This document shows, piece after piece, positions 1 to 7,923 of a stretch of 64,000 bases of DNA. The stretch is from Streptomyces sp. CB01373. GTDB lineage: Bacteria > Actinomycetota > Actinomycetes > Streptomycetales > Streptomycetaceae. Within the stretch, counting starts at the first letter, position 1, and every line of letters begins with the position of its first letter. The position numbers were made by a program, and so were the translations under genes. The stretch lies in assembly GCF_002803075.1 (NCBI RefSeq), contig NZ_NNBK01000027.1, positions 1 through 64,000 on the forward strand, read 5' to 3'. Under the pieces are notes generated by a model, which was given only the letters and a program-made list of their open reading frames with translations, made no database searches and was not told where the DNA came from.

Positions 1-10
1 ACAAATTGTG

Positions 11-44
11 AGAAAACCCCCGTGCCATGGCACGGGGGTTTTCT
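11..44. terminator. Bidirectional terminator of an upstream gene
   Basis: A perfect 16-base inverted repeat (11-26 and 29-44) is separated by only two bases. The arms are GC-rich in the middle, with A-runs on the left and T-runs on the right, as expected of a terminator working in both directions. It lies before the first gene and probably ends a gene outside the window. Confidence 0.8.
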
Positions 45-83
45 GCGTTTACGGCCGGCCGGCACTCGCTTAGGCTCGTACGC

Positions 84-728
84 ATGCGCTACGACCTCGT
101 CATCTTCGACAACGACGGCGTCCTCGTCGACAGTGAGCCCATCTCCAACCGGCTCCTCGCCGCCTACCTCACCGAGTTGGGGCACCCCACCTCCTACGAG
201 GACTCCATCCGTGACTACATGGGGTCGGCGATGCACCGAATCCACGATCTGGTCATGGAGCGGACGGGGAAGCGGCTTCCGGACGACTTCGACGACGTCT
301 TCCACGCCCGTGTGTTCGCCGCGTTCCAGCGCGAGTTGAAGCCGGTGGCCGGTGCCGCCGACGTACTGGAGAAGCTCGCGGTGGACGGGACGCCGTACTG
401 TGTCGCGTCCTCGGGGGGTCACGAGCGGATCCGGGTGGGGCACCGGGCGACCGGCCTGGACCGGTGGTTCGGCGAGGAGCGGATCTTCAGTTCGCAGGAC
501 GTGGGCCGGGGCAAGCCGGCGCCGGACCTGTTCCTCCACGCAGCCGACCGGATGGGAGTGGCCGCCGAGAAGTGCGTCGTCGTCGAGGACTCCCCGCTGG
601 GCGTCCAGGCCGCCGTCGCGGCCGGGATGGACGTCTACGGCTTCACGGCGATGACCCCGGCCGCCAGGCTCGCGGATGCGACCCAACTCTTCTCACGCAT
701 GGAGGAGTTGGCCGACCTGCTGACATGA
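84..728 (+). CDS. HAD family hydrolase (phosphatase or phosphomutase-like)
   Basis: A 214-residue haloacid dehalogenase superfamily protein, probably a cytoplasmic phosphatase on a small sugar phosphate or similar substrate. The N-terminus carries motif I (FDNDGVLVDSEP, two catalytic Asp), followed by a helical cap and the motif II region (VASSGG). Near residue 150 is the motif III lysine (GRGKPAPDLF), then motif IV (VVVEDSPLGVQAA). Length and motif spacing match the beta-phosphoglucomutase/GmhB-like subfamily. The ATG at 84 is chosen because motif I follows directly; an in-frame ATG at 27 lies in the upstream terminator. The substrate cannot be read from sequence. Confidence 0.9.
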   Translation: MRYDLVIFDNDGVLVDSEPISNRLLAAYLTELGHPTSYEDSIRDYMGSAMHRIHDLVMERTGKRLPDDFDDVFHARVFAAFQRELKPVAGAADVLEKLAVDGTPYCVASSGGHERIRVGHRATGLDRWFGEERIFSSQDVGRGKPAPDLFLHAADRMGVAAEKCVVVEDSPLGVQAAVAAGMDVYGFTAMTPAARLADATQLFSRMEELADLLT

Positions 729-821
729 CGCCGGCCACCGGCGTGGCACTGACAATTGTCATGCGGAGCTCCGGACGATCGTTTCTACTGGCGGGCCCCC
801 CTCGCCCGCGAAGCTTTGAGC

Positions 822-1550
822 ATGACGACGAACACGAAGCGCGCGAGTCTCGCCCCCCTGCTCGTGGATGTGGCGGTTCCGGTCAGCGGGTACTACCTGC
901 TCAAGAACGGGTTCGGGATGAGCACGCTGGCAGCCCTGGGGTGGAGCAGCGTGGTCCCCGCCCTGCGCACCGGCTGGGCCGCGGCCAGGGAGCGCAGGGT
1001 CAACGCGCTCGCCGCGCTCATCCTGTTCGTCAACGTGGTGGGGCTGCTGCTCAGTCTCGTCGCCGGTGACCCGCGGCTGATGCTTGCCAAGGACAGCGGT
1101 GTCAGCAGCGCGATCGGCATCGGCATCCTGGTGTCCGTGGCGCTGGGCAGGCCGATGATGACCGCGGCCATGAAGCCCTGGCTGGTGAAGGGCGACGCGG
1201 GCCGGGAAGCCGCCTGGGCCCGACTGGCGGCCGGATCCGCGGACTTCCGGCGGGCGGAGAAGGTGTTCTCGCTGGTGTGGGGCGTGGTGCTGCTCGCGGA
1301 GTGCGTGGTGCGGGTCGTGGGTGCCTACACGGTGCCCGTGGACACCATGGTGTGGCTCGGCACCGTGATCCTGGCGGTCACCATGGTGCTCGGGTTCTTC
1401 CTGAGCGGTGCTCTGGCCGCCGGGCCGATGGCGCACATGCTGATCGCCGAGACGAACGCCGCAGCCGGGGGTTCCTCGCAGGTCCAGGAGCCCGCGCCGG
1501 CCCGGAAGGCCGCGAAGTCCCCGAACGGACTCGCCCTCGTTGGAAGCTGA
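822..1550 (+). CDS. VC0807-like integral membrane protein
   Basis: A 242-residue membrane protein with about five hydrophobic segments. The first follows a short cytoplasmic start (MTTNTKRASL), others lie near the middle, and a long pair sits at the C-terminus before a polar tail. The pattern resembles small actinobacterial membrane proteins annotated as the VC0807 family, whose function is unknown. The ATG at 822 is chosen because the in-frame GTG at 756 would add a polar, poorly structured leader. It is probably monocistronic; the MFS gene starts 60 bases later on the same strand. Confidence 0.75.
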   Translation: MTTNTKRASLAPLLVDVAVPVSGYYLLKNGFGMSTLAALGWSSVVPALRTGWAAARERRVNALAALILFVNVVGLLLSLVAGDPRLMLAKDSGVSSAIGIGILVSVALGRPMMTAAMKPWLVKGDAGREAAWARLAAGSADFRRAEKVFSLVWGVVLLAECVVRVVGAYTVPVDTMVWLGTVILAVTMVLGFFLSGALAAGPMAHMLIAETNAAAGGSSQVQEPAPARKAAKSPNGLALVGS

Positions 1551-1610
1551 GCCGAATTCACCTTTCACCGGACCTACCCACAGGTAGCCCAGGGCCCTAC
1601 GCTCGCCGCC

Positions 1611-2855
1611 ATGACTGATGTGCTGCGGCGCGGTAGGGCCTCGCTGGCGTTCAGCTTCTTCGCACAGGGCGTCGCCTTCGCTCTCCTCGTGACGCGCATC
1701 CCGGCCATCCAGGGCCGGTACGGGGTCTCCGACGCGCTGCTTCCGGTCTTCCTGGCCGCCGTGCCGATCCTCGCCGGTGTCGGCAGCACGGCCACCGAGC
1801 AACTGGTGAAACGCGTCCGGCCCAGCCGGCTGCTGCGCTGGTCCCAGCCCGTCGTCCTCCTGTCCCTGCTCGGTGTCGGGGCGGGCGACCGGGTCGCCGA
1901 ACTGGCCGTCGCGCTGGCCGCGTTCGGGCTGGCCGTGGGGATGCTGGACGCCTCGATGAACATGCTCGGGGTGAGCCTCCAGCGGGCGTACGGCCGCAGC
2001 ATCATGCTCGGCTTCCACGCCGTCTACAGCCTCGGCGGGATCCTGGGTGCCTCGCTGGCCTGGGCCGGGGCGCACTGGCACCTGGCCCTGTGGGTGTCGT
2101 ACCTGCCGGTGGTGGCGGTGCTGCTGCCGGCGGTCCTCGTGGGCAGCCGGTGGTACGTCGACGCGGACTCACCCGCCGCACCGGAAAAGGCCGACGGGAA
2201 GGCCGCTGGCGAAGGCGGCGGGACCGTCGTGTTCCGGCTGCTGCTGCCGCTCTGCCTGGTGATGACCTTCGCGTACATAGGCGACTCGACCGTCTCCAAC
2301 TGGAGCGCCAAGTACCTCCAGGACACGCTGGGCAGCTCCGAGCAGCTCGCTACGGTGCCGTACAACGTCTACATGGTCACCACGCTGCTGGGGCGGGCCC
2401 TCGGGGACACCGGGGTGCGGCGGTTCGGCGCCGTGGCCGTCGTGCGGCTGGGCGCGCTGGTGGCGGCGCTGGGGTTCGCGGTGGTCGCCGGGGCGCCCGG
2501 TCCCTGGGTGGGCATGCTCGGGTTCACGCTGCTGGGGCTGGGTCTGTGCGTGCTGGTGCCGCAGACCTTCGCCGCGGCCGGGCGTCACGCTTTTGACAAC
2601 TACGGCCCGGGGGCGTCGGACCAGGCCGTCGCACGGCTCAACATCTTCAACTACGTGGGTTTCCTGGTCGGCTCCCCGCTGGTGGGCGCGCTGGGCGACG
2701 CGTGGAGCTACCGGGGGGCGATGCTGGTGCCCATGGCTCTGGTGCTGGTGACGTCGGTGTGCGCCGGGTCGTTCGCGCCGCGGGCGGACCGATACGGTGA
2801 CGGGCATGAGCGGCCGCGCACAGCTGATGTGGGACGAGGCAGTAACGGGCTATGA
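1611..2855 (+). CDS. MFS transporter
   Basis: A 414-residue major facilitator superfamily protein with about 12 predicted membrane helices in two halves, joined by a charged loop near residues 185-205 (EKADGKAAGEGGG). Such proteins move small molecules across the cytoplasmic membrane using an ion gradient; the substrate is not evident. An imperfect operator-like inverted repeat (CTACC-caca-GGTAG, 1574-1587) lies just upstream, but I cannot assign a regulator. The 3' end overlaps the start of the AcuC-like gene by about 50 bases in another frame, so the two are probably co-transcribed. Confidence 0.88.
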   Translation: MTDVLRRGRASLAFSFFAQGVAFALLVTRIPAIQGRYGVSDALLPVFLAAVPILAGVGSTATEQLVKRVRPSRLLRWSQPVVLLSLLGVGAGDRVAELAVALAAFGLAVGMLDASMNMLGVSLQRAYGRSIMLGFHAVYSLGGILGASLAWAGAHWHLALWVSYLPVVAVLLPAVLVGSRWYVDADSPAAPEKADGKAAGEGGGTVVFRLLLPLCLVMTFAYIGDSTVSNWSAKYLQDTLGSSEQLATVPYNVYMVTTLLGRALGDTGVRRFGAVAVVRLGALVAALGFAVVAGAPGPWVGMLGFTLLGLGLCVLVPQTFAAAGRHAFDNYGPGASDQAVARLNIFNYVGFLVGSPLVGALGDAWSYRGAMLVPMALVLVTSVCAGSFAPRADRYGDGHERPRTADVGRGSNGL

Positions 2856-3978
2856 CTTCGGCCGGGACCACCCGATGGACCCGATCCGCCTCGTCCTGAC
2901 CCGGAAACTGGTCGACGCGCTCGGACTCGACCGGGAGGCGCGGCTGGTGGCGGCCAGGCCGGCCGGCGACTCGACGCTGCGGCTGGTCCACCGGGACGAC
3001 TACATCGCCGCGGTGAAGGCCGCGTCGGCGGATCCGGGATCGGCGGACGCGGCGTACGGCCTGGGGACGCCGGACGATCCCGCGTTCGCCGGGATGCACG
3101 AGGTGTCCGCGCTGATCGCGGGGCAGTCGGTGGCGGCGGCGGAGGCCGTGTGGCACGGGGACGCCCTGCACGCGGTGAACTTCGCGGGCGGACTGCACCA
3201 CGCGATGCCGGGCGCCGCTTCGGGCTTCTGCGTCTACAACGACGCCGCGCTGGCCATCGCCCGGCTGCTGGAGCTGGGCGCCGAGCGGGTCGTGTACGTC
3301 GACACCGACGTGCACCACGGGGACGGGGTGCAGACCGCGTTCTGGGAGGACCCGCGGGTACTGACGATCTCGCTGCACGAGCATCCCCGGACGCTGTTCC
3401 CGCAGACGGGTTGGCCGCAGGAGACCGGGGCACCGTCCGCCGAGGGATCGGCCGTGAACGTGGCGCTGCCGGCGGGGACCGGGGACGCCGGGTGGCTGCG
3501 GGCGTTCCACGCGGTGGTGCCGGAACTCGTCGCCGACTTCCGGCCGCAGGTGCTGGTCACCCAGCACGGGGCCGACACGCACTTCGAGGATCCGCTGGCG
3601 CATCTGACGGTGTCGCTGGACGCGCAGCGGGCGGTGCAGATGGCATGCCATGAGCTGGCCCACGAGCACGCCGAAGGACGGTGGATCGCGCTGGGCGGCG
3701 GCGGATACGAGGTGGTGGACGTCGTCCCCCGGTCGTGGACGCATCTGGTGGGGATCGCCGTGGGGCGCCCGGTGGAGCCGGAGACGGTGATTCCGGAGAG
3801 CTGGCGGCAGGTGGTGTACGCGCGGACGCGGCGGTTGGGCCCGATGCGGATGACCGACGGGCGGTGGCCGGTGTCCTGGGCGGACTGGGAGGCGGGATAC
3901 GACCCGGCGGACCGGCTGGACCAGACGATCCTGGCGACCCGGCGGGCGGTGTTCCCGCTGCGGGGTCTGCTGCCGTAG
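2806..3978 (+). CDS. AcuC-like histone deacetylase family protein
   Basis: A zinc-dependent deacetylase of the arginase/histone deacetylase fold, similar to Bacillus AcuC, which deacetylates and activates acetyl-CoA synthetase. Visible family features are the GGLHHAMP motif (catalytic His pair), the metal-binding segment VDTDVHHGDG, the VTQHGADTH region and the C-terminal GGGGY. The 390-residue length suits the family. The ATG at 2806 (MSGRAQLMWDE) is preferred over the GTG at 2797; both lie inside the end of the MFS gene. A link to acetate metabolism is inferred from family only. Confidence 0.88.
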   Translation: MSGRAQLMWDEAVTGYDFGRDHPMDPIRLVLTRKLVDALGLDREARLVAARPAGDSTLRLVHRDDYIAAVKAASADPGSADAAYGLGTPDDPAFAGMHEVSALIAGQSVAAAEAVWHGDALHAVNFAGGLHHAMPGAASGFCVYNDAALAIARLLELGAERVVYVDTDVHHGDGVQTAFWEDPRVLTISLHEHPRTLFPQTGWPQETGAPSAEGSAVNVALPAGTGDAGWLRAFHAVVPELVADFRPQVLVTQHGADTHFEDPLAHLTVSLDAQRAVQMACHELAHEHAEGRWIALGGGGYEVVDVVPRSWTHLVGIAVGRPVEPETVIPESWRQVVYARTRRLGPMRMTDGRWPVSWADWEAGYDPADRLDQTILATRRAVFPLRGLLP

Positions 3979-4066
3979 CACCGGCCCGGTTTTTTGGTTA
4001 GGCCGACTGTGCGGTGTTCCCGGGTTCCCGGGACGACCGCGGAGGCCGTGCGTCAGCATCGCTCGG

Positions 4067-4882
4067 GTGTTGAGCATCGCGGCGCTGCGCGCCCATCTGG
4101 TGAGGGCCCGTCTCGCCGGGGTGGTGGCCACGACGCGGGAGGCCGGTCTGCGCAGCTACCGGCTGTTCGCGGCCCGGGATCCCCGGGTGCTGATCGGAAT
4201 CGACCCCGAAGGGCCCTGGCAGCAGCGGGACTTGATTGAGCTGATGGCGCGCAGGTGCGGCGTTTCGGCCGATCCGCTGCACACTCTCGGCCCGGACGTC
4301 ATCGACCCGGATCTGACGCTGGCCGGGCTGGACGCCTTCGCGGACCGGCTCGGTGCGGCGGCGCGACGGGGTGCCCCGGTGCTCCTGGGCACCGGGCATC
4401 CGCACCGGCTGCTCGGTTTCTACGCCGCGCTGGCGGACGCCCTGTCGGCGGCGGGATGTACCGTCCTCACCCCCGCGCAGGGTCGCTCTGTCGACATAAC
4501 GACCCGGTTCGGTCTACGCACGTACCGCCTCGAGTACGTCCGGGGAGTCGCCCTGGTCCGGCTTCCCGGCGCCGAACGCTCCGGTGGTGAGCCCGGCGCG
4601 CACACGCATTCACCGCTGCCGGTTCGGCTGGCGCTCGCGGCGGCGGCCGACGCCGGCGGACCGCTGCCCGGTCTGGTGATCGGGGATCACGGCTGGGTCT
4701 GCGGCGCAGGTCAGCTGGGGTTCGAGGCGATGGGCCCGGCCGACACGAACGACCCCGCGCTCTTCGTCGGGCAGGCGGAGGGGTGCGTGTCCGTCGTCGT
4801 TCCACTTGATGACGGCGTACGGGCCGCCTACTACCGCCCGCTGGCCCGCTACGTACTCAATCGCGCCTGTCTGTCACAGTAG
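4067..4882 (+). CDS. Phosphatase-like protein of unknown specificity
   Basis: A 271-residue soluble protein. Its middle holds glycine-rich segments (LLGTGHPHRLLGFY, residues about 105-120) and a GDHGWVCGAGQLG stretch near residues 205-217. I recognise it as a conserved Streptomyces protein usually labelled phosphatase, found beside bdtA, but I see no classical HAD or PTP catalytic motif, so the label is tentative. It starts at a GTG (4067) immediately followed by TTG, either of which could initiate. It lies between the AcuC gene and bdtA on the same strand. Confidence 0.7.
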   Translation: MLSIAALRAHLVRARLAGVVATTREAGLRSYRLFAARDPRVLIGIDPEGPWQQRDLIELMARRCGVSADPLHTLGPDVIDPDLTLAGLDAFADRLGAAARRGAPVLLGTGHPHRLLGFYAALADALSAAGCTVLTPAQGRSVDITTRFGLRTYRLEYVRGVALVRLPGAERSGGEPGAHTHSPLPVRLALAAAADAGGPLPGLVIGDHGWVCGAGQLGFEAMGPADTNDPALFVGQAEGCVSVVVPLDDGVRAAYYRPLARYVLNRACLSQ

Positions 4883-4948
4883 GCCGCCGATGGTCCACCT
4901 CTTCCCCACTCGCATCACACGCCCCTACCCTGGGGAGTGAGCACGCAG

Positions 4949-4961
4949 CGACGAAGAGTCA
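4949..4961 (+). promoter_or_regulatory. Candidate BldD operator upstream of bdtA
   Basis: This 13-base stretch matches seven of the nine fixed positions of the BldD consensus TnACnC(A/T)GnGTnA as I recall it. It sits about 50 bases upstream of the bdtA start. bdtA is a reported BldD target in S. coelicolor, so the location fits, but the match is imperfect. Confidence 0.35.
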
Positions 4962-5010
4962 CCGGAAGGGGAAGCCGGTGGCCGTCGAGTGCGGAAGGTT
5001 CAGGTGTGTC

Positions 5011-5223
5011 ATGGCTGCAGCTGGCGAAAGGCCTCTGAACGAGGTTCAGTTCCTTACCGTGGCGGAAGTCGCCTCGGTCATGCGAGTGTCGAAGATGACC
5101 GTGTACCGCCTGGTGCACAGCGGTCATCTGCCCGCGATCCGGGTGGGGCGGTCGTTCCGCGTCCCGGAGCAAGCGGTTCACGAGTACCTCCGCGAGAGCT
5201 ACGTGGGGGTGGACACCGCCTGA
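5011..5223 (+). CDS. bdtA: BdtA-like helix-turn-helix DNA-binding protein
   Basis: A 70-residue excisionase/MerR-type helix-turn-helix protein. Almost the whole chain is the DNA-binding fold: FLTVAEVASVMRVSKMTVYRLV (helix-turn-helix), then the wing LPAIRVGRSFRVPEQAV. The family shape, the neighbouring bS22 gene and bldN a few kb away match S. coelicolor bdtA, named as a BldD target. The ATG at 5011 is chosen because the helix-turn-helix follows closely; a GTG at 4978 would add 11 residues. A role in developmental gene control is inferred; no direct target is visible. Confidence 0.82.
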   Translation: MAAAGERPLNEVQFLTVAEVASVMRVSKMTVYRLVHSGHLPAIRVGRSFRVPEQAVHEYLRESYVGVDTA

Positions 5224-5288
5224 CGACGATCGGGAGGGGTCCGTGAAGGACAGTACGGAGCACTTCCGGATCCCTCCGGACACCTCGA

Positions 5289-5318
5289 TTACGACCTCAG
5301 CCCTCGGGCGGGTAGGCT
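5289..5318 (+). promoter_or_regulatory. Probable vegetative promoter for the bS22 gene
   Basis: TTACGA at 5289 and TAGGCT at 5313 are separated by 18 bases, a reasonable match to the principal sigma factor consensus of Streptomyces. The predicted start lies about 60 bases before the GTG of the ribosomal protein gene, leaving a short leader. Confidence 0.45.
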
Positions 5319-5387
5319 AGCCCCTCGTAGGTCGTGTGGGCCCATGGCGCCCAAACACCGAGTGATGAGAAGTGAGCGAGGGTAGTC

Positions 5388-5486
5388 GTGGGCTCTGTTA
5401 TCAAGAAGCGGCGCAAGCGGATGGCCAAGAAGAAGCACCGCAAGCTGCTCAAGCGCACCCGCGTCCAGCGTCGCAACAAGAAGTAG
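5388..5486 (+). CDS. 30S ribosomal protein bS22 (AURKAIP1/COX24 domain)
   Basis: A 32-residue, extremely basic protein beginning GTG (MGSVIKKRRKRMAKKKH) and ending QRRNKK. This is the conserved actinobacterial small-subunit protein bS22, which shares the AURKAIP1/COX24 domain and binds 16S rRNA in the mature 30S subunit. It is easy to miss because of its size. A good promoter lies upstream and a strong terminator 45 bases downstream, so it is a single-gene unit. About half of its residues are Lys or Arg, which leaves little doubt. Confidence 0.92.
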   Translation: MGSVIKKRRKRMAKKKHRKLLKRTRVQRRNKK

Positions 5487-5530
5487 ACGCCGGTCGCGCG
5501 CGGTACGCGCCAACGCGAAAGCGTGTCTGT

Positions 5531-5556
5531 GACCCCCCACCATCCGGTGGGGGGTC
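5531..5556 (+). terminator. Terminator after bS22
   Basis: A perfect 11-base inverted repeat (5531-5541 and 5546-5556) with a four-base ATCC loop, very GC-rich and without a T-run, as is usual for Streptomyces terminators. It lies 45 bases after the bS22 stop codon. Confidence 0.85.
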
Positions 5557-5674
5557 GCGTGCGTTCGGGGCCGGCCGCCGTGGTGGCTCGATCCCGTTCG
5601 CACGCACGTACCTTGCGTCACGCGCGCATCGAGCCCCGCCGTGGCGCGGGCCCGACCCGATAGGTTGGCCGCAC

Positions 5675-6781
5675 ATGGGGAACCCGGCGGGAATCCGGGC
5701 GGGAAGGAAGGCGCTGATCTTGGGACAGGTCGTGCTCGTGACCGGAGTGGCCCGCCAGCTCGCGGGCCGGTTCGTGCGCCGTATCCAGCGTGACCCGCAG
5801 GTCGACCGGGTGGTCGCCGTGGACGCGGTGCCGCCCGAGCACCATCTGGGCGGCGCCGACTTCGTCCAGGCGGACATCCGGCAGCCCACGATCGCGCGGG
5901 TGCTCGCCGAGACGTCCGCCGACACCGTGGTGCACATGGACGTGACCGGCACCGCGCTGGCCAGCGGCAGCCGGGCCCTGGTCAAGGAGACCAACGTCAT
6001 CGGCACCATGCAGCTGCTGGGCGCCTGCCAGAAGTCCCCGTCGGTCAAGCGTCTGGTGGTCAAGTCCAGCACCAACGTCTACGGCTCCGCTCCCCGCGAC
6101 CCGGCGGTGTTCACCGAGACCACCCCGGCCAAGTCCCTGCCGTCCGGCGGCTTCGCGAAGGACACGGTCGAGGTCGAGGGGTATGTGCGGGGCTTCGCCA
6201 GACGGCGGCCGGACGTCGCCGTGTGCGTGCTCAGGTTCGCCAACATCCTCGGCCCGACCGCGGACACCCCGCTCGCCTCCTACTTCTCGCTGCCGGTGCT
6301 GCCGACGGTGTTCGGATACGACCCGCGGTTGCAGTTCGTGCACGAGGACGACGTGATCGAGGTGCTGCGGATCGCCTCGCACGAGCCGCGCCGCGCCACC
6401 CTCAACAGCGGCACGTTCAACATCGCCGGCGACGGCGTGCTGCTGCTCTCGCAGTGCTCCCGGCGGCTGGGACGTCCCACGGTGCCGCTGCTGCTGCCCG
6501 CCGTGACGTGGGCGGGCTCGCTGGTGCGTACGCTGGGAATGACGGACTTCTCACCCGAGCAGATCCGCCTGCTGACCCACGGCCGGGTCGTGGCGACGGA
6601 CCAGATGCGCGAGACACTCGGCTTCGCACCCAAGTACACGACCGCGGAGACCTTCGCGGAGTTCGCCCGCAGCCACGGCCCCGGACTGCTGCCGCCGGAG
6701 GCCCTCGCGGGGGCCGTCGACCGGATCGCCGCGCTGTCCCACCCGGGCAGCGGCCACCCCCAGACGCAGAGCGCCAACTGA
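5675..6781 (+). CDS. NAD-dependent epimerase/dehydratase family protein
   Basis: An extended short-chain dehydrogenase/reductase. After a short leader comes a Rossmann nucleotide-binding segment (VVLVTGVARQLAGRFV). A VHMDVTGT strand, a KSSTNVYGS active-site region and RFANILGP further on give the epimerase/dehydratase layout; the classical YxxxK is not obvious, so catalysis is uncertain. The start is ambiguous: ATG 5675 is used here, but TTG 5720 has a better ribosome binding site (GGAAGGAAGG) and begins just before the Rossmann strand. It forms a likely operon with the acyltransferase gene 13 bases downstream, suggesting a role in lipid or cell-envelope metabolism. Confidence 0.85.
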   Translation: MGNPAGIRAGRKALILGQVVLVTGVARQLAGRFVRRIQRDPQVDRVVAVDAVPPEHHLGGADFVQADIRQPTIARVLAETSADTVVHMDVTGTALASGSRALVKETNVIGTMQLLGACQKSPSVKRLVVKSSTNVYGSAPRDPAVFTETTPAKSLPSGGFAKDTVEVEGYVRGFARRRPDVAVCVLRFANILGPTADTPLASYFSLPVLPTVFGYDPRLQFVHEDDVIEVLRIASHEPRRATLNSGTFNIAGDGVLLLSQCSRRLGRPTVPLLLPAVTWAGSLVRTLGMTDFSPEQIRLLTHGRVVATDQMRETLGFAPKYTTAETFAEFARSHGPGLLPPEALAGAVDRIAALSHPGSGHPQTQSAN

Positions 6782-6794
6782 GGAGCGCAGCACC

Positions 6795-7847
6795 ATGGCG
6801 GACGCCAAGGTCATTCCGTTCGACGACGACCGGTCCCGTGGGAGCGCCGGACAGCGGCCGTCGCGGCGCCGGGGCACGGGGAGCCGCCGCACCGGCGCGG
6901 AGCCGGCGGCGGTCGGCGAGGTGCAGCCCCTGCCCGGCATGGGGGCCGCGCAGGAGGACGTCCCTGTGACCGGTGAGGAGCAGCCGCCGAGCGGGCCGGC
7001 GGAGGACGGCGGCCTGGAGCGGCGCATCGCGAGCGGTCTGGCGTTCCTGCGCCGCCGTCTCACCGGGGACTACGACGTCGACGACTTCGGCTACGACGCC
7101 GAGCTCACCGACCAGCTCCTGATGTCCCTGCTGCGGCCGCTGTACGAGAAGTACTTCCGGGTCGATGTGAGGGGCATCGAGAACATCCCCGCCGAGGGCG
7201 GCGCCCTGATCGTCGCCAACCACTCCGGCACGCTGCCGCTGGACGGGCTGATGATGCAGGTCGCCGTCCACGACCGGCATCCCGCGGGCCGGCATCTGCG
7301 GCTGCTCGCGGCCGACCTGGTGTTCGTGCTGCCGGTGGTCAACGAACTCGCCCGCAAGCTCGGCCACACGCTCGCCTGCACCGAGGACGCCGAGCGGCTG
7401 CTCGGGCAGGGTGAGCTGGTCGGGGTGATGCCGGAGGGCTTCAAGGGCATCGGCAAGCCGTTCAGCGAGCGCTACAAGCTGCAGCGGTTCGGCCGGGGCG
7501 GCTTCGTGTCGACCGCGCTGCGCCAGGGCGTGCCGATCATCCCGTGCTCGATCGTCGGGGCCGAGGAGATCTATCCGATGATCGGCAACGCCAAGACCCT
7601 GGCGCGGCTGCTGGGCATCCCGTACTTCCCGCTGACGCCCACCTTCCCGTGGCTGGGTCCGCTGGGCGCGATCCCGCTGCCGACGAAGTGGACGATCCAG
7701 TTCGGCGAGCCCATCGCGACGGACGGGTATCCGCCGGAGGCGGCCGAGGACCCCATGCTGATGTTCAACCTGACCGACCAGGTCCGCGAGCAGATCCAGC
7801 ACACCCTGTACAAGCTGCTGGTGCAGCGCAGGTCTGTGTTCTTCTGA
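6795..7847 (+). CDS. Lysophospholipid acyltransferase family protein (PlsC-like)
   Basis: A 350-residue acyltransferase of the PlsC/AGPAT superfamily, expected to transfer a fatty acyl chain to a lysophospholipid or related acceptor at the inner face of the membrane. Residues 1-90 are a low-complexity charged leader. The catalytic block follows: ANHSGTLPLDG (the NHxxxxD motif with one extra residue of spacing) and the acceptor-binding motif VMPEGFKG. The ribosome binding site GAGGAG precedes the ATG. It probably shares a transcript with the upstream epimerase-like gene. The strong hairpin at 7870-7904 ends the unit. Confidence 0.88.
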   Translation: MADAKVIPFDDDRSRGSAGQRPSRRRGTGSRRTGAEPAAVGEVQPLPGMGAAQEDVPVTGEEQPPSGPAEDGGLERRIASGLAFLRRRLTGDYDVDDFGYDAELTDQLLMSLLRPLYEKYFRVDVRGIENIPAEGGALIVANHSGTLPLDGLMMQVAVHDRHPAGRHLRLLAADLVFVLPVVNELARKLGHTLACTEDAERLLGQGELVGVMPEGFKGIGKPFSERYKLQRFGRGGFVSTALRQGVPIIPCSIVGAEEIYPMIGNAKTLARLLGIPYFPLTPTFPWLGPLGAIPLPTKWTIQFGEPIATDGYPPEAAEDPMLMFNLTDQVREQIQHTLYKLLVQRRSVFF

Positions 7848-7869
7848 GTTCTTCCGACGGTGCCACGAC

Positions 7870-7904
7870 GGCGGGGGCGTCCCTTGGTGAGGGACGCCCC
7901 CGCC
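7870..7904. terminator. Terminator between the acyltransferase gene and rsbN (convergent)
   Basis: A 15-base perfect stem (7870-7884 with 7890-7904) around a five-base loop. It lies between two convergent genes and can serve both. Confidence 0.85.
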
Positions 7905-7923
7905 GCCGTGGGGCCGGCACCGC

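Noticed and set aside
1574..1587. CTACC-caca-GGTAG before the MFS gene as an operator
   Set aside because: Short arms and no matching copy elsewhere in the window; mentioned only in the gene entry.
3979..4010. ACCGG-c-CCGGT followed by TTTTTT as a terminator after the AcuC gene
   Set aside because: The stem is only five bases with a one-base loop; too weak to list as a feature.
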